From positions 372,001-436,000 of the forward strand of contig JAPQWV010000125.1 in the NCBI GenBank assembly GCA_027422505.1: a stretch of 64,000 nucleotides of DNA, given 5' to 3'. Below are positions 11,868 to 23,672 of this stretch, piece after piece. Both the position numbers and the translations under genes were made by a program. The notes below the pieces were generated by a model that was given only the letters and a program-made list of their open reading frames with translations, had not been told where the DNA came from and did not search any database. This DNA is from Craterostigma plantagineum. Its lineage: Eukaryota > Streptophyta > Magnoliopsida > Lamiales > Linderniaceae. How positions within the stretch are numbered: the first letter of the stretch is position 1; each line of letters starts with the position of its first letter.

Positions 11868-12334
11868 TTTTATTATATGCAGAATTAAGAGATGTTAGAG
11901 ATGAGAGGAGAAGATTGGATTAGATTGAAGAAGGAGAAGATGATTCATTGAGGGAGGAGAAGAAGATCAGAAAATAAGTTTAATTCATTTGTTGCTAAGC
12001 ATAGTACTCGTACAATGTATTTAACCAAATGAGATAGTTGGGCTCATTCATAGTGTCCCAGATAGAGTTAAGTAAGTTAGGAAGATATCGGCCAAATGAA
12101 CTACTAACTTCAATTTGGCCTAACTTATATTAGCCCATGTAGAAAACCTCTTTACTCTTTTATTCATTGTCTTTGTCAACCCCAACTCCATCGCTGACTT
12201 TCTAACACGATCAGCTTCACCGCTCTTGTCTGTAACAAAGCCATTTCCAGCCATAACCGAGCTATCTCCGCGTGGGTTCATGACACACATCAACATTATT
12301 CCAAACAAGAAAAGAATAAAAAAGGGTTTCCACC
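11868..12334. other. Segment before the response-regulator relic, unit 2
   Basis: Purine-rich stretch (11875-11975, GAGGAGAAGA-type) then AT-rich sequence, shared with 36729-37191 and 44488-44943. It contains the conserved minus-strand ORF at 12120-12308. Confidence 0.5.
12120..12308 (-). CDS. Unknown conserved 62-codon ORF, copy 1
   Basis: Starts MFGIMLMCVMNP and contains SSVMAGNGFVTDKSGEADRV and KSAMELGLTKTMNKR. I do not recognise it. It is intact with only a few substitutions in three units (also 36977-37165 and 44729-44917). It lies on the opposite strand, ending 26 bp before the ATG of the response-regulator relic. It may be an exon of an unseen gene, an antisense transcript, or chance; all copies are young duplicates, so conservation alone is weak evidence of coding. 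Confidence 0.25.
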   Translation of the reverse strand: MFGIMLMCVMNPRGDSSVMAGNGFVTDKSGEADRVRKSAMELGLTKTMNKRVKRFSTWANIS

Positions 12335-12720
12335 ATGGTAGCTAAGTCTCGAGAGGCCGTTGATCTTTTTCGGTTAGGAGATGCCCGTCACGGATGGAAT
12401 ACAGGTGACATTCATATAAATTACATAAATGAAATTCAATTATTTTCATTTCATTTTATTTTCAATGTTGATTATAGCCTATTCCCATGCAAATATTTGA
12501 ATTTTGTACAAAGAAATCGACAGGCGATTAAAGAGATACGAGCCATGAGAACGAGTAGTAGCATGATAGTAGGCGTAACGTTTTGCGGGCCTAAATCGAA
12601 GAAGAAATAGTTTGTCGAAGCTGGCTTAGATTATTGCTATGGAAGCCTCTCAATTCCATTGCTGTAGTTTCTATATTGGATGAGCTTGCCAAGAAATTGC
12701 TACAAAAGAAAGAAGACGAT
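12335..12720 (+). pseudogene. Type-C response regulator relic, unit 2
   Basis: ATG at 12335 (MVAKSREAVDLFRLG). Compared with unit 1 an internal deletion of about 30 bp removes the LVLMD block with the phospho-acceptor Asp and shifts the frame. Exon 2 (from 12524, after GACAG) keeps IREIRAM-like and MIVGVT sequence up to TAG at 12608. The later GKP region is frameshifted (ATGGAAGCC instead of ATGGAAAGCC). Confidence 0.75.
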
Positions 12721-13590
12721 GCCTTTTAGTAATTTGAATTATCAAATAGTGGAAAGGAATGATATGCACAGCTTCCATTTTGCGGAAAATGATATGAAGT
12801 AAAATGTATCGTGAAATGTGGTATTATCAGCCCATGCACAAAGACAACGTTGTTTTACATGTAATATCACTTTCTTTGTCTTTTTTTGGAATGAGGTTTA
12901 GATTCGATTTAGGCTGAATATTAGTCTGAATATAGAAAATATGATGTCATTTAAAGTGGGTGACTATTCCATTTTTAATAGCTCAAATTTATGATATTGA
13001 GCGGAAGTTTTCAGTTGAGTATGTGTAAAAAACCCAATAAAGTAAAAGGCTACATGCCTCCCTCCCCCGGTCGCCGGTTGAACCCGCGCTAACGTTTTGG
13101 CAGTGCTCAATTGAATGCGGACGAATCTTTTTTTTTTTTTTTCCATTTTGAAAAGTTACGAATGCGAAAAAAGAAATGTATATCCTAATCTATTATTGAA
13201 CCGTCGGAATTCATGTTATTTCATGCAAAATGTATTGATAAACTTGGTCACCTTTACGTTGGTATAATATTAGCATATTTGATATATGGAAAAAAAAATA
13301 ATAAAAAATATTTATAGTCTCTAATTTCCGCCTAGCGCCTAGCAATTTTACGTATATAATTAGAGAAGCAAATAACTGAGATGTCTTCCTTGTGATTTTA
13401 TCCAAACGGTTTAGGAAAACGCAAATCTGAGAAAACAAGAGAAAACGAAAAGAAATTCAGTATTAATTTAGAAAAAAAAACCAAGAGTACCGAGATGCAG
13501 ATCACACAACAAAGGTACACATCAGTTAACATGCATTTCAAAAGAAAATAAAAGAAATGAATGAAAAAAGGTTTCTACGGTATCAATCGA
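12721..13590. other. Unit spacer b, unit 2
   Basis: Same AT-rich spacer as 392-1264; it carries the uninterrupted site AGCGGAAG at 13000-13007, used as the empty-site reference for the retroposon of unit 4. No gene seen. Confidence 0.5.
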
Positions 13591-13797
13591 CAATAAATTA
13601 CTGGCGACAAACAACTAAGTCGGGACACCCATGCAATTCGATTAATTTCAGCGTCTGTATATCTCCGATATTTGAGGATGATTGATATCTCCTTCGTTCA
13701 ACCTATTCCATTGAGAATGGTTTGAGCTCTTCAAGGCAAGGCTGGTGTAAAGCATTCGAGGTCATTACACGAAATGAGGTTCAAGTATTTTAATTAG
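13591..13797 (-). pseudogene. NLR LRR-end relic downstream of NLR2
   Basis: Same relic as 1265-1480: minus-strand CLEELKP, IGDIQTLKL and CPDLVV blocks with stops. Position relative to the NLR is conserved in every unit. Confidence 0.6.
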
Positions 13798-14207
13798 AAA
13801 AAGAAAGGGAAAATCATTATTGGCGATTATGTTTCTATACAATTGGTCCGTCTCCTTATTATATAATATGTTATTATCAACACAAACATATAATACTAAC
13901 TGCTACTACAGTGTTTCATTATTCAGGGAAATAAAAAAACAAGAATAGATAACTCAGTTCGCACAAAGGTAGATGAATAGCAATGGCACACAACATCATT
14001 CCGAAAGGAGAAGAATAGAGGACCAAACAGAAAAAAGAAAGAAAGAAGGATCTTTAATGGAGCTCAATATCTCAATATCTCAGCAGAAATTTTCGACACT
14101 AAAATTTTCGTCACCATCTGAAATTTTCGACACTAAAATTACTGGAGCTCAATATCTCAGCAGAAAGATTCGAGTTGTGAAGCAAGGTAACCTCTATATG
14201 TAATAGG

Positions 14208-15944
14208 TCATTCGCCATCTCTTGTTTTTGGCGACTGTAAATCTCCAATGTCTGAGGATATCTCCTTCAAGTTATTCATAACCCATAGTTCAAGCTCTTC
14301 AAGGCAAGGAAAATTGCCGGAATCTGCTGCAAAACATTCGAGATCACGACAATTGAACGTCAAGTATTTTAAACTCACAAATTGTCCATCAAGGGGCTTC
14401 CACTCCCTTCCGATGTTGCATTCAAACAGAGTTAGTGCTTCGAGAAGTGGCAATGACCCAATCTTACTCAATGTTACTTCGTCGTCATCCAATTCAAGGC
14501 CGCAAACGCAAAGACGCTTCAGTGAATTGGGGAAATTAAGACTTGCGGACATCTCTTTTCTTAGTCTTACGGATCTCACATCAGTCAACCACAATTCAAA
14601 CGTTTCAAGCTTTTCGAGAAGTCCGATATTGTTGAGAGCATATTGCACCCCTTCGCTGATTCCCTCCACTTCTTCACTATAAGACACAGTTAGTCTCCTT
14701 ACGTTGGGAATTCTTTTGATCAGATCTTCAGTAAAGCTGAAATTTGATATGCTCCTAGCCGATTGAAGGTTCTTCAATATCATCATATGACCACCATGGC
14801 TTTCACTTGGAAGAGGATTCGATAGACTTAGTGCTCGGAGCACGAAAATATGTCGAAGTTGAGACAATTTCCATATATCTTCTGGTGCTTTAGCCATGTG
14901 GCAACCTACTATCCATAAAGATTGAAGATTCCATATCAAATTTAAAACTGATGAAGGAAACGTCACAAATTCCTCCCAATCACTTGATATGAAATAAAGG
15001 CAACGCAAGTTAACAAGTTGACAGGCAACTTCCACCAACACGTCACTTGGAGTAATATACGAATACTGCTCTAAACGCAAAACTCGTAATGATTTATGAA
15101 CAGCATATGGTAATGATGCACCATCATGAAGTATCAAGGTACGAACAACGGACTCCGATTTTAGGATACTAGTGCCGGAGTCCACCTCGTATGAGCTGCT
15201 TGGATAGAGGACAATTCGCCTTTCATTTTTTGGAAATTCTCGATCTTGATTCTGCATGATGCTATAAAATTTCTTCTCTAGAGCCTCTTTTAAGCATAAA
15301 TCCCTCAAAAGATCATGGATCTTGAATCTGATTAATTCTCCCATGTAAAATGATGAATCAGAAACTAAAATAAGATTCCTACTAGCAAGGTCACTAACAT
15401 ACTCTTGTGCAGCCTCTTCTAGGCTCTTGCCATTAATTGGTTTTAGAAATCCTTCGGCCACCCACATTCCTACCAGTTCGCGTACATCAACAAATTTATC
15501 TTCAGGAAAAATTCCAATGTAAAGGAAACAAGGTTTCAAGTATACGGGTAGATGAATATAGCTTAAAGATAATGTCTTTAAGCAACGATGTTCGTCTTTT
15601 GAGTTCACAGTGGAACTTAAATTCTCCGCAATAGATTCCCAATGTTCTCGTTTTCGTGAAGACTTTGCCAGATGGCCTCCAATCACGACAACTGAAAGTG
15701 GAAGACCTCTACACTTGTCTGATATCTCCCTCCCAACGTCCTCGAGCTCGCTAGGGCAATCGTCTTGTCCGAATGCGGTTTTGCAAAATAATTCCCAACT
15801 TTGACTCTCGTCTAACAAACCCACATTAAAAACACGCGAGCTAATCGAATCGAATTTGGATTCTCTAGTGGTTATCAATATTCCGCTACCGCGGCTATCG
15901 GGAAAAAACGATCGCAGTCTGCCCCACGCCTCTTCATCCCACAC
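14208..15944 (-). pseudogene. NLR2: NLR pseudogene lacking its 5' half
   Basis: The open frame begins within kinase-2 (LWDEEAWGRLRSFF at 15944) and covers RNBS-B GSGILITTRE, GLPL, RNBS-D YLKPCFLYIGIFPED, IHD and most LRRs. The coiled-coil, P-loop, start codon and promoter are missing, because the sequence passes directly into a truncated Athila LTR at about 15943. The 3' end is also damaged: a deletion of about 90 bp joins the IGDLQS repeat to TRDGE and a stop, removing the normal C-terminal tail. It therefore lacks nucleotide-binding capacity and a native promoter. Confidence 0.9.
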
Positions 15945-17101
15945 ATCTTACTTTCTGAGGGACAGCGAGCACCCTTTTACACCGAGAGGTCGAGGGTTGC
16001 GAGCTGCTGTGTTCAATCTGCTGGCCAGCTGCAAGTTTGGAGGTTTTTGCGAGAGGTTGAGCTGTTTTTGGGGGGCTGAGAACGCACACATACCGAGCTA
16101 AGGTCGCGAGGTGGAGCAGGTTGAGAAGGCGCGTTGGGGCTCAAAAGTTTCTGAGCTGCTGTAATTTGGGAAAGCAGCGACGATAGGTGGACTCGAACAA
16201 GCAAAAATTACCCAGGCGGGAGGTGACTATTCGCCCACCACCCGTTCGACGAAAGTACTGTGAGGGGCGTAATTTTCTATCTTTCCTTTTTCTTGTGTTG
16301 TTTTATTTATGTGTTTGTTTAAACCGTCGTTGCTTTCGCTAATTAATATGTTAGCGTAAGTCGTTTTTTGGTTAAGGCCTTATTAGGCCGGATTATGAAC
16401 TCATATTAATATCTTCATACTTTATTTAATCGTATGTGTTAAGTTACGTGTTCATTAGCAGTGTTTAATGCCTGCGTATGATCGATCACCATGTGCTTGT
16501 TTTGTTGATTGGTTTATGATACCGAAAGGTGATTAGACCGGTTAGAATTAAAGTGTCGAACACCACGACGTAAAACCGACCAGAGATGGAATCGGTTTCG
16601 TCCGTGTGTTCCGAGACCTTAGGCGTCGAAAGCGCCTAAACTCGGGGAAGTTCATAAAGCCGAATGCATGCGGAGTAACTACAGTCATATAGGGATATAG
16701 TTGATTGGTTCACTCTCGTATAGGGTTGCTATACACGCGAGAGCGGGTAGCACGTATGTTAGGAATTTTTACCTTGACTTAAATCGTATTGATTAGATAA
16801 AGTCGATTGCATGAAGACGTAGAATCGTGCCAAAATATGTGCTTTAATCACGTTTGTCATTATTGATTTAAAACCGTCATTTTTATTTGCGCTTTTATCT
16901 AGTTCGGTTATTTTATTTTTATATCGAAAAAAAATCATATTAAACATCTTATTTAATATTAGCTTTAGTCTAAAAAAAATAAAAAATTTAGAATAGTATT
17001 TTAGAATTAATCGAGCTATCCTCGTGGATCGATACTCGGACTTACGTCCGTTTTATACTACTTGCACGACCTAGTATACTTGCTAGTATTTGAGCGTGTC
17101 A
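15943..17101 (+). repeat. Truncated 5' LTR of the Athila element
   Basis: About 1.16 kb, matching 26117-27276 of the 3' LTR from CATCTTACTTTCTGAGGG to GAGCGTGTCA, with roughly a dozen substitutions and a few indels seen by eye (about 1 per cent). The first 625 bp or so of the LTR are missing. Confidence 0.9.
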
Positions 17102-17107
17102 AGTTTT

Positions 17108-17125
17108 TGGCGCCATTGCCGGGGA
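17108..17125 (+). promoter_or_regulatory. Athila primer-binding site
   Basis: TGGCGCCATTGCCGGGGA begins 6 bp after the LTR end. It has the form typical of Athila/Tat primer sites, with one difference (A for G in GCCGTTGCC). Confidence 0.75.
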
Positions 17126-17368
17126 TAGCAGTATTATTATTTTTAAAATATATTCTGAGTTTTAGTTTTGAATTTTTTTATATCTATTATTTTTGAAAGT
17201 ATTTTCTAAAAAAAAAAAACAGTTTTAAAACAGTTACATATAAAAAAAATATATTTTATCTTGATTATTATTATTATTTTCTTACGTCACTCAATCTCTA
17301 AAAATATTATTATTATTATTAATATTATTATTATTACTATTACTATTTTATTTTATTTTTATTATAAA

Positions 17369-17400
<32 letters not shown>

Positions 17401-17636
17401 TTGCAGTAGAAGTATTATATAAATATTATTATTTTTTAGTATATTATTAGCATTACTATTGTTATAATTATCATTTTAGATATATATATATTTACTTTAG
17501 TATCTATTACTATTATTTTTTTTCTTTAATTATCACTACTTTATTATTATTTTTAGTCTTATTATTATTATTTTTTTTCTTTCACGGCACTTATTTACGT
17601 TGATTTTTCCGTCTTTGGCAGAATTATACTTGGTGT
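17126..17636. other. Athila leader with ATT/TTA microsatellites
   Basis: Untranslated region between primer site and gag, dominated by runs of ATT/TTA (17260-17420, 17520-17575). No ORF. Confidence 0.6.
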
Positions 17637-19340
17637 ATGACACGTAGCTCAAATACAGGACCGTTATTATTCGACAGTGAAATAGAAGCGACGTGCCGCC
17701 GTAACAACCGAGATCGTAGACGAAGGATGGAAAATCACGACCACGACAACCAGGAGGAGGTCCACGACCATGATGGACAACATAACCACGGGACAGTTCC
17801 TCCTCGTCCCACGCTGCTTAGTCGTGCACTTCCGGGACTATTCGATGACAACGATCCGATTGTCATTCCCGGAGGGCAGAACCATTTTGAGATTAAACCG
17901 ATTACACTACAAATGGTGACTGGTTCCGTCCAATTCCATGGGCTGACAAACGAAGACGCAAACGCTCACCTATTAAAATTTTCACAAATTTGCAAAACGA
18001 TTAAATACCCCGGTGTTTCAGCGGAAGTTATACGATTAACGTTTTTCCCATTTTCTTTGACAGGAAAGGCGTCAGAGTGGTTCTCATCACTTCCACATGC
18101 CTCCATCACTAGTTGGGAGGAACTGATGGAGTGCTTTCTAGGGAAGTACTACCCTTTATCGAGAACTAGCGAGATAAGAAGCCAATTGGTAAATTTTAAG
18201 CAGAACGGTGGCGAGACCCTGACCGATGCATGGCATAGATATAAGAGTCTTCTTAGGCGATGCCCGAATCATAGTATACCCTTAAGCGTTCAGATGCAGT
18301 CATTTTTCCTGGGACTGAGTACACAAAATAAGAGGATCGTCAATGGCGGGTGTACACGGAATTTCATGGAGATAGCCGACGAAGATGCACTCCAAGTCAT
18401 CGAGCGTATCGCAGCTTATCCCGCAAGGTATACTGAACAAGACTTAGACCGACGAGCGGTTGGAGTACACGAAATAAGTAGCTCTATAGAGGCTCAATTT
18501 GAAGCTATACATAGGAGGTTAGACGAGATGCAAGGCAAGGATCCCGAAACAGTAAACCACATTCACAATAGGCCGAGAAATGCATACTCAAACACGTACG
18601 ATTCGAGTTGGAGGAATCATCCGAATTTGTCATACGGGAATTCCCACTACCTAAAGCCTTCAGAAGCTCAGAATCAACATAACGCCCCTCCACCACCAAA
18701 ACAGAAAGCCGATTGGGAGCTAGCATTCGAGAAGATGACTCACTATCAAAACGATCAAAATCGTAAGAAGGATGAGAGGCTCGACAAGTTAGAGAATACA
18801 TTGCAAAGTTTGGCAAGCTCGATGAATCATTTGATGAGCTCTTTGTCCGAACGCAAGCAGGGAACACTCCCAAGCGACACAGAGAAGAACCCTCGAGAGT
18901 ACGCTAAAGCCATTCAGCTGAGAAATGGAAAGACGCTCGAGCCAGCTCCGGAAAAGAAGAAGGCGACAATGGAGATCGGACCAGAAAAGGCCGATCAGAA
19001 CAAAGCCGCGACCAAGGACGAGAACATTCACGCCCAAGAGGGAAAGCAAAAGGTGGAGAATGCACCGGACAACTCACTAACAGAAAAGAAGGCAGAACCA
19101 CTGCCTCCTATCAAGATCCGACCTCCATTTCCCGCAGCACTACGAAAGGGAAAACAGGATAAACATTTTGAACGTTTTATTGATATATTTAGAAAACTTG
19201 AAATTAATATCCCTTTTTGTGAAGCACTTTTGCAGATTCCGAAGTACGCAAAGTTCATGAAGGAAATATTATCGAATCGAAATAAACTGGAGGAACACGG
19301 TACGATAGCGCTTAATGAAGAATGCTCGGCTGTGCTATAA
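17637..19340 (+). CDS. Athila gag polyprotein
   Basis: A 567-codon frame. Residues about 80-230 form the retrotransposon gag domain (HLLKFSQICKTIKYPGVS; FPFSLTGKASEWFSSLP; TDAWHRYKSLLRRCPNH). Residues about 290-480 are a polar linker (proline, lysine, glutamate), followed by the pre-protease region (PPFPAALRKGKQDKHFERF; LNEECSAVL). Gag forms the virus-like particle. The frame ends at a TAA that lies in phase with the protease frame, so in an active relative gag and protease are probably continuous and this is a nonsense mutation. No CCHC knuckle is visible. Confidence 0.9.
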   Translation: MTRSSNTGPLLFDSEIEATCRRNNRDRRRRMENHDHDNQEEVHDHDGQHNHGTVPPRPTLLSRALPGLFDDNDPIVIPGGQNHFEIKPITLQMVTGSVQFHGLTNEDANAHLLKFSQICKTIKYPGVSAEVIRLTFFPFSLTGKASEWFSSLPHASITSWEELMECFLGKYYPLSRTSEIRSQLVNFKQNGGETLTDAWHRYKSLLRRCPNHSIPLSVQMQSFFLGLSTQNKRIVNGGCTRNFMEIADEDALQVIERIAAYPARYTEQDLDRRAVGVHEISSSIEAQFEAIHRRLDEMQGKDPETVNHIHNRPRNAYSNTYDSSWRNHPNLSYGNSHYLKPSEAQNQHNAPPPPKQKADWELAFEKMTHYQNDQNRKKDERLDKLENTLQSLASSMNHLMSSLSERKQGTLPSDTEKNPREYAKAIQLRNGKTLEPAPEKKKATMEIGPEKADQNKAATKDENIHAQEGKQKVENAPDNSLTEKKAEPLPPIKIRPPFPAALRKGKQDKHFERFIDIFRKLEINIPFCEALLQIPKYAKFMKEILSNRNKLEEHGTIALNEECSAVL

Positions 19341-19346
19341 AGGAAG

Positions 19347-20310
19347 TTGCCGCCAAAGATTAAAGACAGAGGGAGTTTCTCTATCCTTTGTTCAATAGGC
19401 TCACTTTCTTTTACCAATGTTTTATGTGATTTGGGTGCGAGCATTAATCTATTACCATTGTCTCTTCTTAGGAAACTTGGAGTTGGCGAGCCGAAACCCA
19501 CATCTACAATCCTTCAGTTAGCGGACAGATCGATCACATACCCACGAGGAATAATTGAAGATGTGCTAGTTAAGGTGGGAGAACACTACTTTCCGGCAGA
19601 CTTCGTAGTGTTGGATATGGAAGAAGACACAGACATGCCACTGATACTAGGAAGACCATTTTTAAATACGGCGAGAGCTCTTATTGATGTCGGTAATGGT
19701 AAGCTTATCCTTCAGGTAGGAGACGATAAGGTAGAATTTGATGTTTACAAAGCGATGAAACACCCTACGGATGATAATTCGTGTTCCTTTATCGATACTA
19801 TTGACAAATGCGCTTTTGAGTATTACAAAGTCTTCAGGAACAAGGATGAGTTGAATGCATGTCTAATTGGAGAGGATATCGAGAATCAGGACGCTTTAGC
19901 GTTTATCGTGGTGAGTCTAGACGCAAATCCACCTCACAAGAGGACGGCCAAACAGAAAATTGAGCCGCTCGATCGACCATCGGAACCCCAGCCACGACCC
20001 TCAGTCGAAGACCCTCCAATATTAGATCTTAAGCCCTTACCTAATCATTTAAAATATGTTTATCTTGGTGCATCTGATACTTTACCTGTGATTATTTCTT
20101 CTTCCTTGACAGATACTATGGAAGAAAAGCTTCTACGAGTGCTACGAGAACATAAACGAGCTTTTGCATGGAAAGTGGCGGACATAAGAGGAGTTAGTCC
20201 AACCATTTGCGTACACAAAATTTTGATGGAGGACGCATACAAACCAGTTGTACAACCGCAGAGGCGTTTAAACCCAATGAAGCAAGAAGTGGTGAAAAAG
20301 GAGGGTCATT
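19347..20310 (+). pseudogene. Athila protease and start of reverse transcriptase
   Basis: In phase with gag beyond its TAA. The aspartic protease core is seen as VLCDLGASINLLP (active-site D in DLGAS) with LQLADRSITYPRG, DFVVLDMEEDTD and LILGRPFLNTARALIDV. The C-terminal part enters the RT leader (FAWKVADIRGVSP, PQRRLNPMKQEVVKKE). The frame is then broken at 20310 by the inserted inverted LTR piece. Confidence 0.88.
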
Positions 20311-20938
20311 GACACGCTCCAAAAACTTGACACGCTCGAATACTAGCAAGTATACTAGGTCGTGCAAGTAGTATAAAACGGATGTAAGTCCGAGTATCGA
20401 TCCACGAGGATTGCTCGATTAATTCTAAAATACTATTCTAAATGTTTTGGTTTTTTTAGACTAAAGCGAATATTAAATAAGATGTTTAATATGATTTTTT
20501 TCGATATAAAAATAAAATAACCGAACTAGATAAAAGCACAAATAAAAATGACGGTTTTAAATCAATAATGACAAACGTGATTAAAGCACATATTTTGGCA
20601 CGATTCTACGTCTTCATGCAATCGACTTTATCTAATCAATACGATTTAAGTCAAGGTAAAAATTCCTAACATACGTGCTACCCGCTCTCGCGTGTATAGC
20701 AACCCTATACGAGAGTGAACCAATCAACTATATCCCTATATGACTGTAGTTACTCCGCATGCATTCGGCTTTATGAACTTCCCCGAGTTTAGGCGCTTTC
20801 GACGCCTAAGGTCTCGGAAACCACACGGACGAAACCGATTCCATCTCTGGTCGGTTTTACGTCGTGGTGTTCGACACTTTAATTCTAACCGGTCTAATCA
20901 CCTCTCGGTATCATAAACCAATCAACAAAACAAGCATA
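20311..20938 (-). repeat. Inverted LTR fragment inserted in pol
   Basis: About 628 bp matching the last part of the same LTR in reverse orientation. It starts with TGACACGCTCCAAAAAC, which includes a few bases past the LTR end on the primer-site side, and stops at AAGCATATG. It splits RT between KKE and IKLLDAG; the flanks GGTCAT and GGTAAT resemble a 5-6-bp duplication. It shares some variants with the 3' LTR (CATATG, GAGAGG). It looks like a truncated second insertion or a local rearrangement. Confidence 0.8.
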
Positions 20939-22010
20939 TGGTAATCAAGCTTTTGGACGCAGGTATCATTTATCCTATCTCCGATAGTGCACGGGTAAGT
21001 CCAACACAGGTAGTTCCTAAAAAGGGAGGCATGACTGTAGCTAAAATGATTCTAATGAGTTAATTCCCACCAGGACAGTTACGTGTTGGCGAGTATGCAT
21101 AGACTATAGAAAATTAAATGACGCAACTCGTAAGGATCACTTCCCACTCCCCTTTATTGATCAAATGTTAGAAAGATTAGCTGGACATGAGTTTTATTGC
21201 TTTCTAGATGGCTACTCAGGATATAATCAAATTTCGATAGCACTAGAGGATCAAGAGAAAACTACTTTTACTGTCCTTACGGTACTTTTGCATATAGACG
21301 TATGCCATTTGGATTATGGAATGCACCAGCTACTTTTCAGAGATGCATGTTAGCTATTTTCCACGATGTAGTAGAGAAGTTTTTGGAGATTTTCATGGAT
21401 GATTTTTCTGTGTTTGGTTCTTCATTTGATGCATGCCTCGCTAATTTAGCTTTCGTTCTGAAACGATGTGAGGAGACTAATCTTGTCTTGAATTGGGAAA
21501 AATGTCATTTTATGGTACAGGAGGGGATAGTTCTTGGTCATAAGATATCTCACAAGGGAATCGAGGTGGATCGAGCAAAAATCGATGCAATTGAGCAACT
21601 ACCACCACCCACGTCGGTGAAGGCGGTTCGGAGCTTTCTAGGCCACGCAGGATTTTACCGATGCTTCATAAAAGATTTTTCGAAGATAGCCAAGCCTTTA
21701 TCTAATTTATTGGTTAAAGATGTTGCTTTTAATTTTACTGGTGAATCTTTACAGGCCTTTCGAACTTTGAAGGAGAAACTCACCACTGCCCCAGTGATAG
21801 TCGCACCGGATTGGACGCTTCCATTTATACTGATGTGCGATGCTAGCGACGGTGCAGTTGATGCTGTTTTAGGACAACGCAAGGATAAGATTTTCCAGAC
21901 CATATACTACGCTAGTAAGACTCTCGACGATGCACAGAGAAATTATGCTACCACCGAGAAGGAGCTACTAGTTGGGTATTTGCGGTAGACAAATTTCATT
22001 CTTATCTTGT
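20939..22010 (+). pseudogene. Athila reverse transcriptase, frameshifted
   Basis: The RT continues with IKLLDAGIIYPISDSA, CIDYRKLNDATRKDHFPLPF, FYCFLDGYSGYNQI, RMPFGLWNAPATFQRCM and the catalytic FMDDFSVFG, then VLGHKISHKGIEVD, HAGFYRCFIKDFSK and the start of RNase H (ILMCDASDGAVDAVLGQ). Frames change near 21050-21110, 21280-21300 and 21985, so no functional RT can be made from this copy. Domain order is normal for Ty3/Gypsy. Confidence 0.88.
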
Positions 22011-22480
22011 GTTAAATAAAGTAATCATATATACTGATCATGCTGCATTGCGACACTTATTTGCTAAGAAAGATGCTAAGCCTAGGTTGATTCGTTGGAT
22101 TTTACTGCTTCAAGAGTATGACTTAGAAATTCGTGATAAGAAAGGTGTCGAGAATGTGATAGCTGATCACTTATCTAGGCTAGACAATTCACATGAGCTT
22201 GATAAGAACGTACCGATTGATGAATGCTTTCCTGACGAACAATTATATGCTTTACTTAATACATCGTTGCCTTGGTATGCGGATTTTGCGAATTATGCTG
22301 CTACAGGTGATATTCCTACGGGCTTGACTTTTCATCAGAAGAAGAAATTTCTTTCTGATGCAAAGCATTACCTGTGGGATGATCCATTTTTGTACAAGAT
22401 TTGCTCTGACCAAGTAATCCGGCGATGTATTCCTGCCGAAAGAGGTAAAATCCATCCTATCTCATTGTCATTCTGGTTTG
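22009..22480 (+). pseudogene. Athila RNase H and linker
   Basis: Frame-shifted continuation: [40 protein letters not shown], then [14 protein letters not shown] and [10 protein letters not shown] before the integrase zinc-binding region. A shift near 22450 separates it from the integrase frame. Confidence 0.82.
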
Positions 22481-22484
22481 ACGG

Positions 22485-23672
22485 GTGGACACTACGGTCC
22501 GACGAGAACTGCATTTAAAGTACTACAATCAGGTTTATTCTGGCCTACTTTATTTAAAGATGCTCATACATTTGTGGCTTCATGTGATCGTTGTCAACGT
22601 ACGGGTAATATTTCTAGAAAACAAAATGCCTCTGAATAGCATGTTAGAAGTTGAGCTCTTTGATGTTTGGGGTATAGATTTTATGGGGCATTTTCCTACT
22701 TCATGCTCTAATAAGTACATATTGGTTGCAGTTGATTATGTAGCTAAGTGGGTAGAGGCTGAAGCATGTAGGACTAATGATGCACGTGTAGTCATTAGAT
22801 TTCTGAAAAAACATATCTTTACTCGCTTTGGTACACCTCGTGCAATAATTAGTGATGGTGGCACTCATTTTTGTAACAAATTATTTGCCAATTTATTATC
22901 AAAATATGGTGTCAAACATAAAGTGTCTACCCCATACCATCCCCAAACCAGTGGACAGGTAGAAGTCTCCAACAGGGAACTTAAACAGATCTTAGAAAAG
23001 ACAGTAAATGCCTCTAGAAAGGATTGGCCTTTAAAGTTAGATGATGCATTATGGGCATATCGTACTGCTTTTAAAACCCCTATAGGAACCTCGCCTTTTA
23101 GACTAGTATTTGGGAAAGCATGTCATTTACCTGTCGAGTTAGAACATCGTGCTTATTGGGCTGTTAAAAAACTTAATTTTGAGTATTCTGAGGCAGGTAA
23201 AAATAGGTTGCTACAACTAAATGAGATGGAAGAATTTCGTCAGAAAGCGTACGAAAATGCGAAACTCTACAAGGAACGGACGAAAAAATGGCATGACAAG
23301 AGAATAATACGGAGAGGGTTAAAAATCGGTGATCGAGTCCTACTCTTCAACTCGCGACTACGTTTATTCCCCGGAAAGTTGAAGAGTAAATGGAGTGGAC
23401 CTTATGAAGTGGTGGAAGTGTTTCCTTCCGGAGCCATACAAATCCTCAAAGATGGAAAAGAATATTTTACGGTCAATGCTCAACGCCTCAAGTTGTACGA
23501 TGATCGAGAAGTAGAGGAAACTATATCGATTAATCTGGTTGAACCTAATGTTACTAATGCAAGTGCTTGTCGTTATTCTGTGTCTTCCAGGGCCATGTCG
23601 CCTGGAGAGAATACCAGCGATCTGAAGGACCTCCAGAACAACGACAGAAGCCGAGACAATGACCCTCCTTGA
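22485..23672 (+). pseudogene. Athila integrase
   Basis: The zinc-binding part is split by frameshift ([11 protein letters not shown] and [12 protein letters not shown] lie in another frame near 22480-22620). The catalytic core is open: [10 protein letters not shown] (first Asp), [12 protein letters not shown] (second Asp), [16 protein letters not shown] (Glu). After it come [15 protein letters not shown] and the C-terminal [17 protein letters not shown] module. The last about 40 residues past NLVEP lack a known domain. Integrase inserts the DNA copy into the genome. Confidence 0.88.

Noticed and set aside
16490..17101. A separate LTR of about 610 bp (TGCTTG...GTGTCA) instead of the larger Athila LTR
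   Set aside because: The 550 bp upstream are shared by both ends of the element and the 3' copy begins right after a polypurine tract at 25491, so the full LTR is about 1.79 kb.
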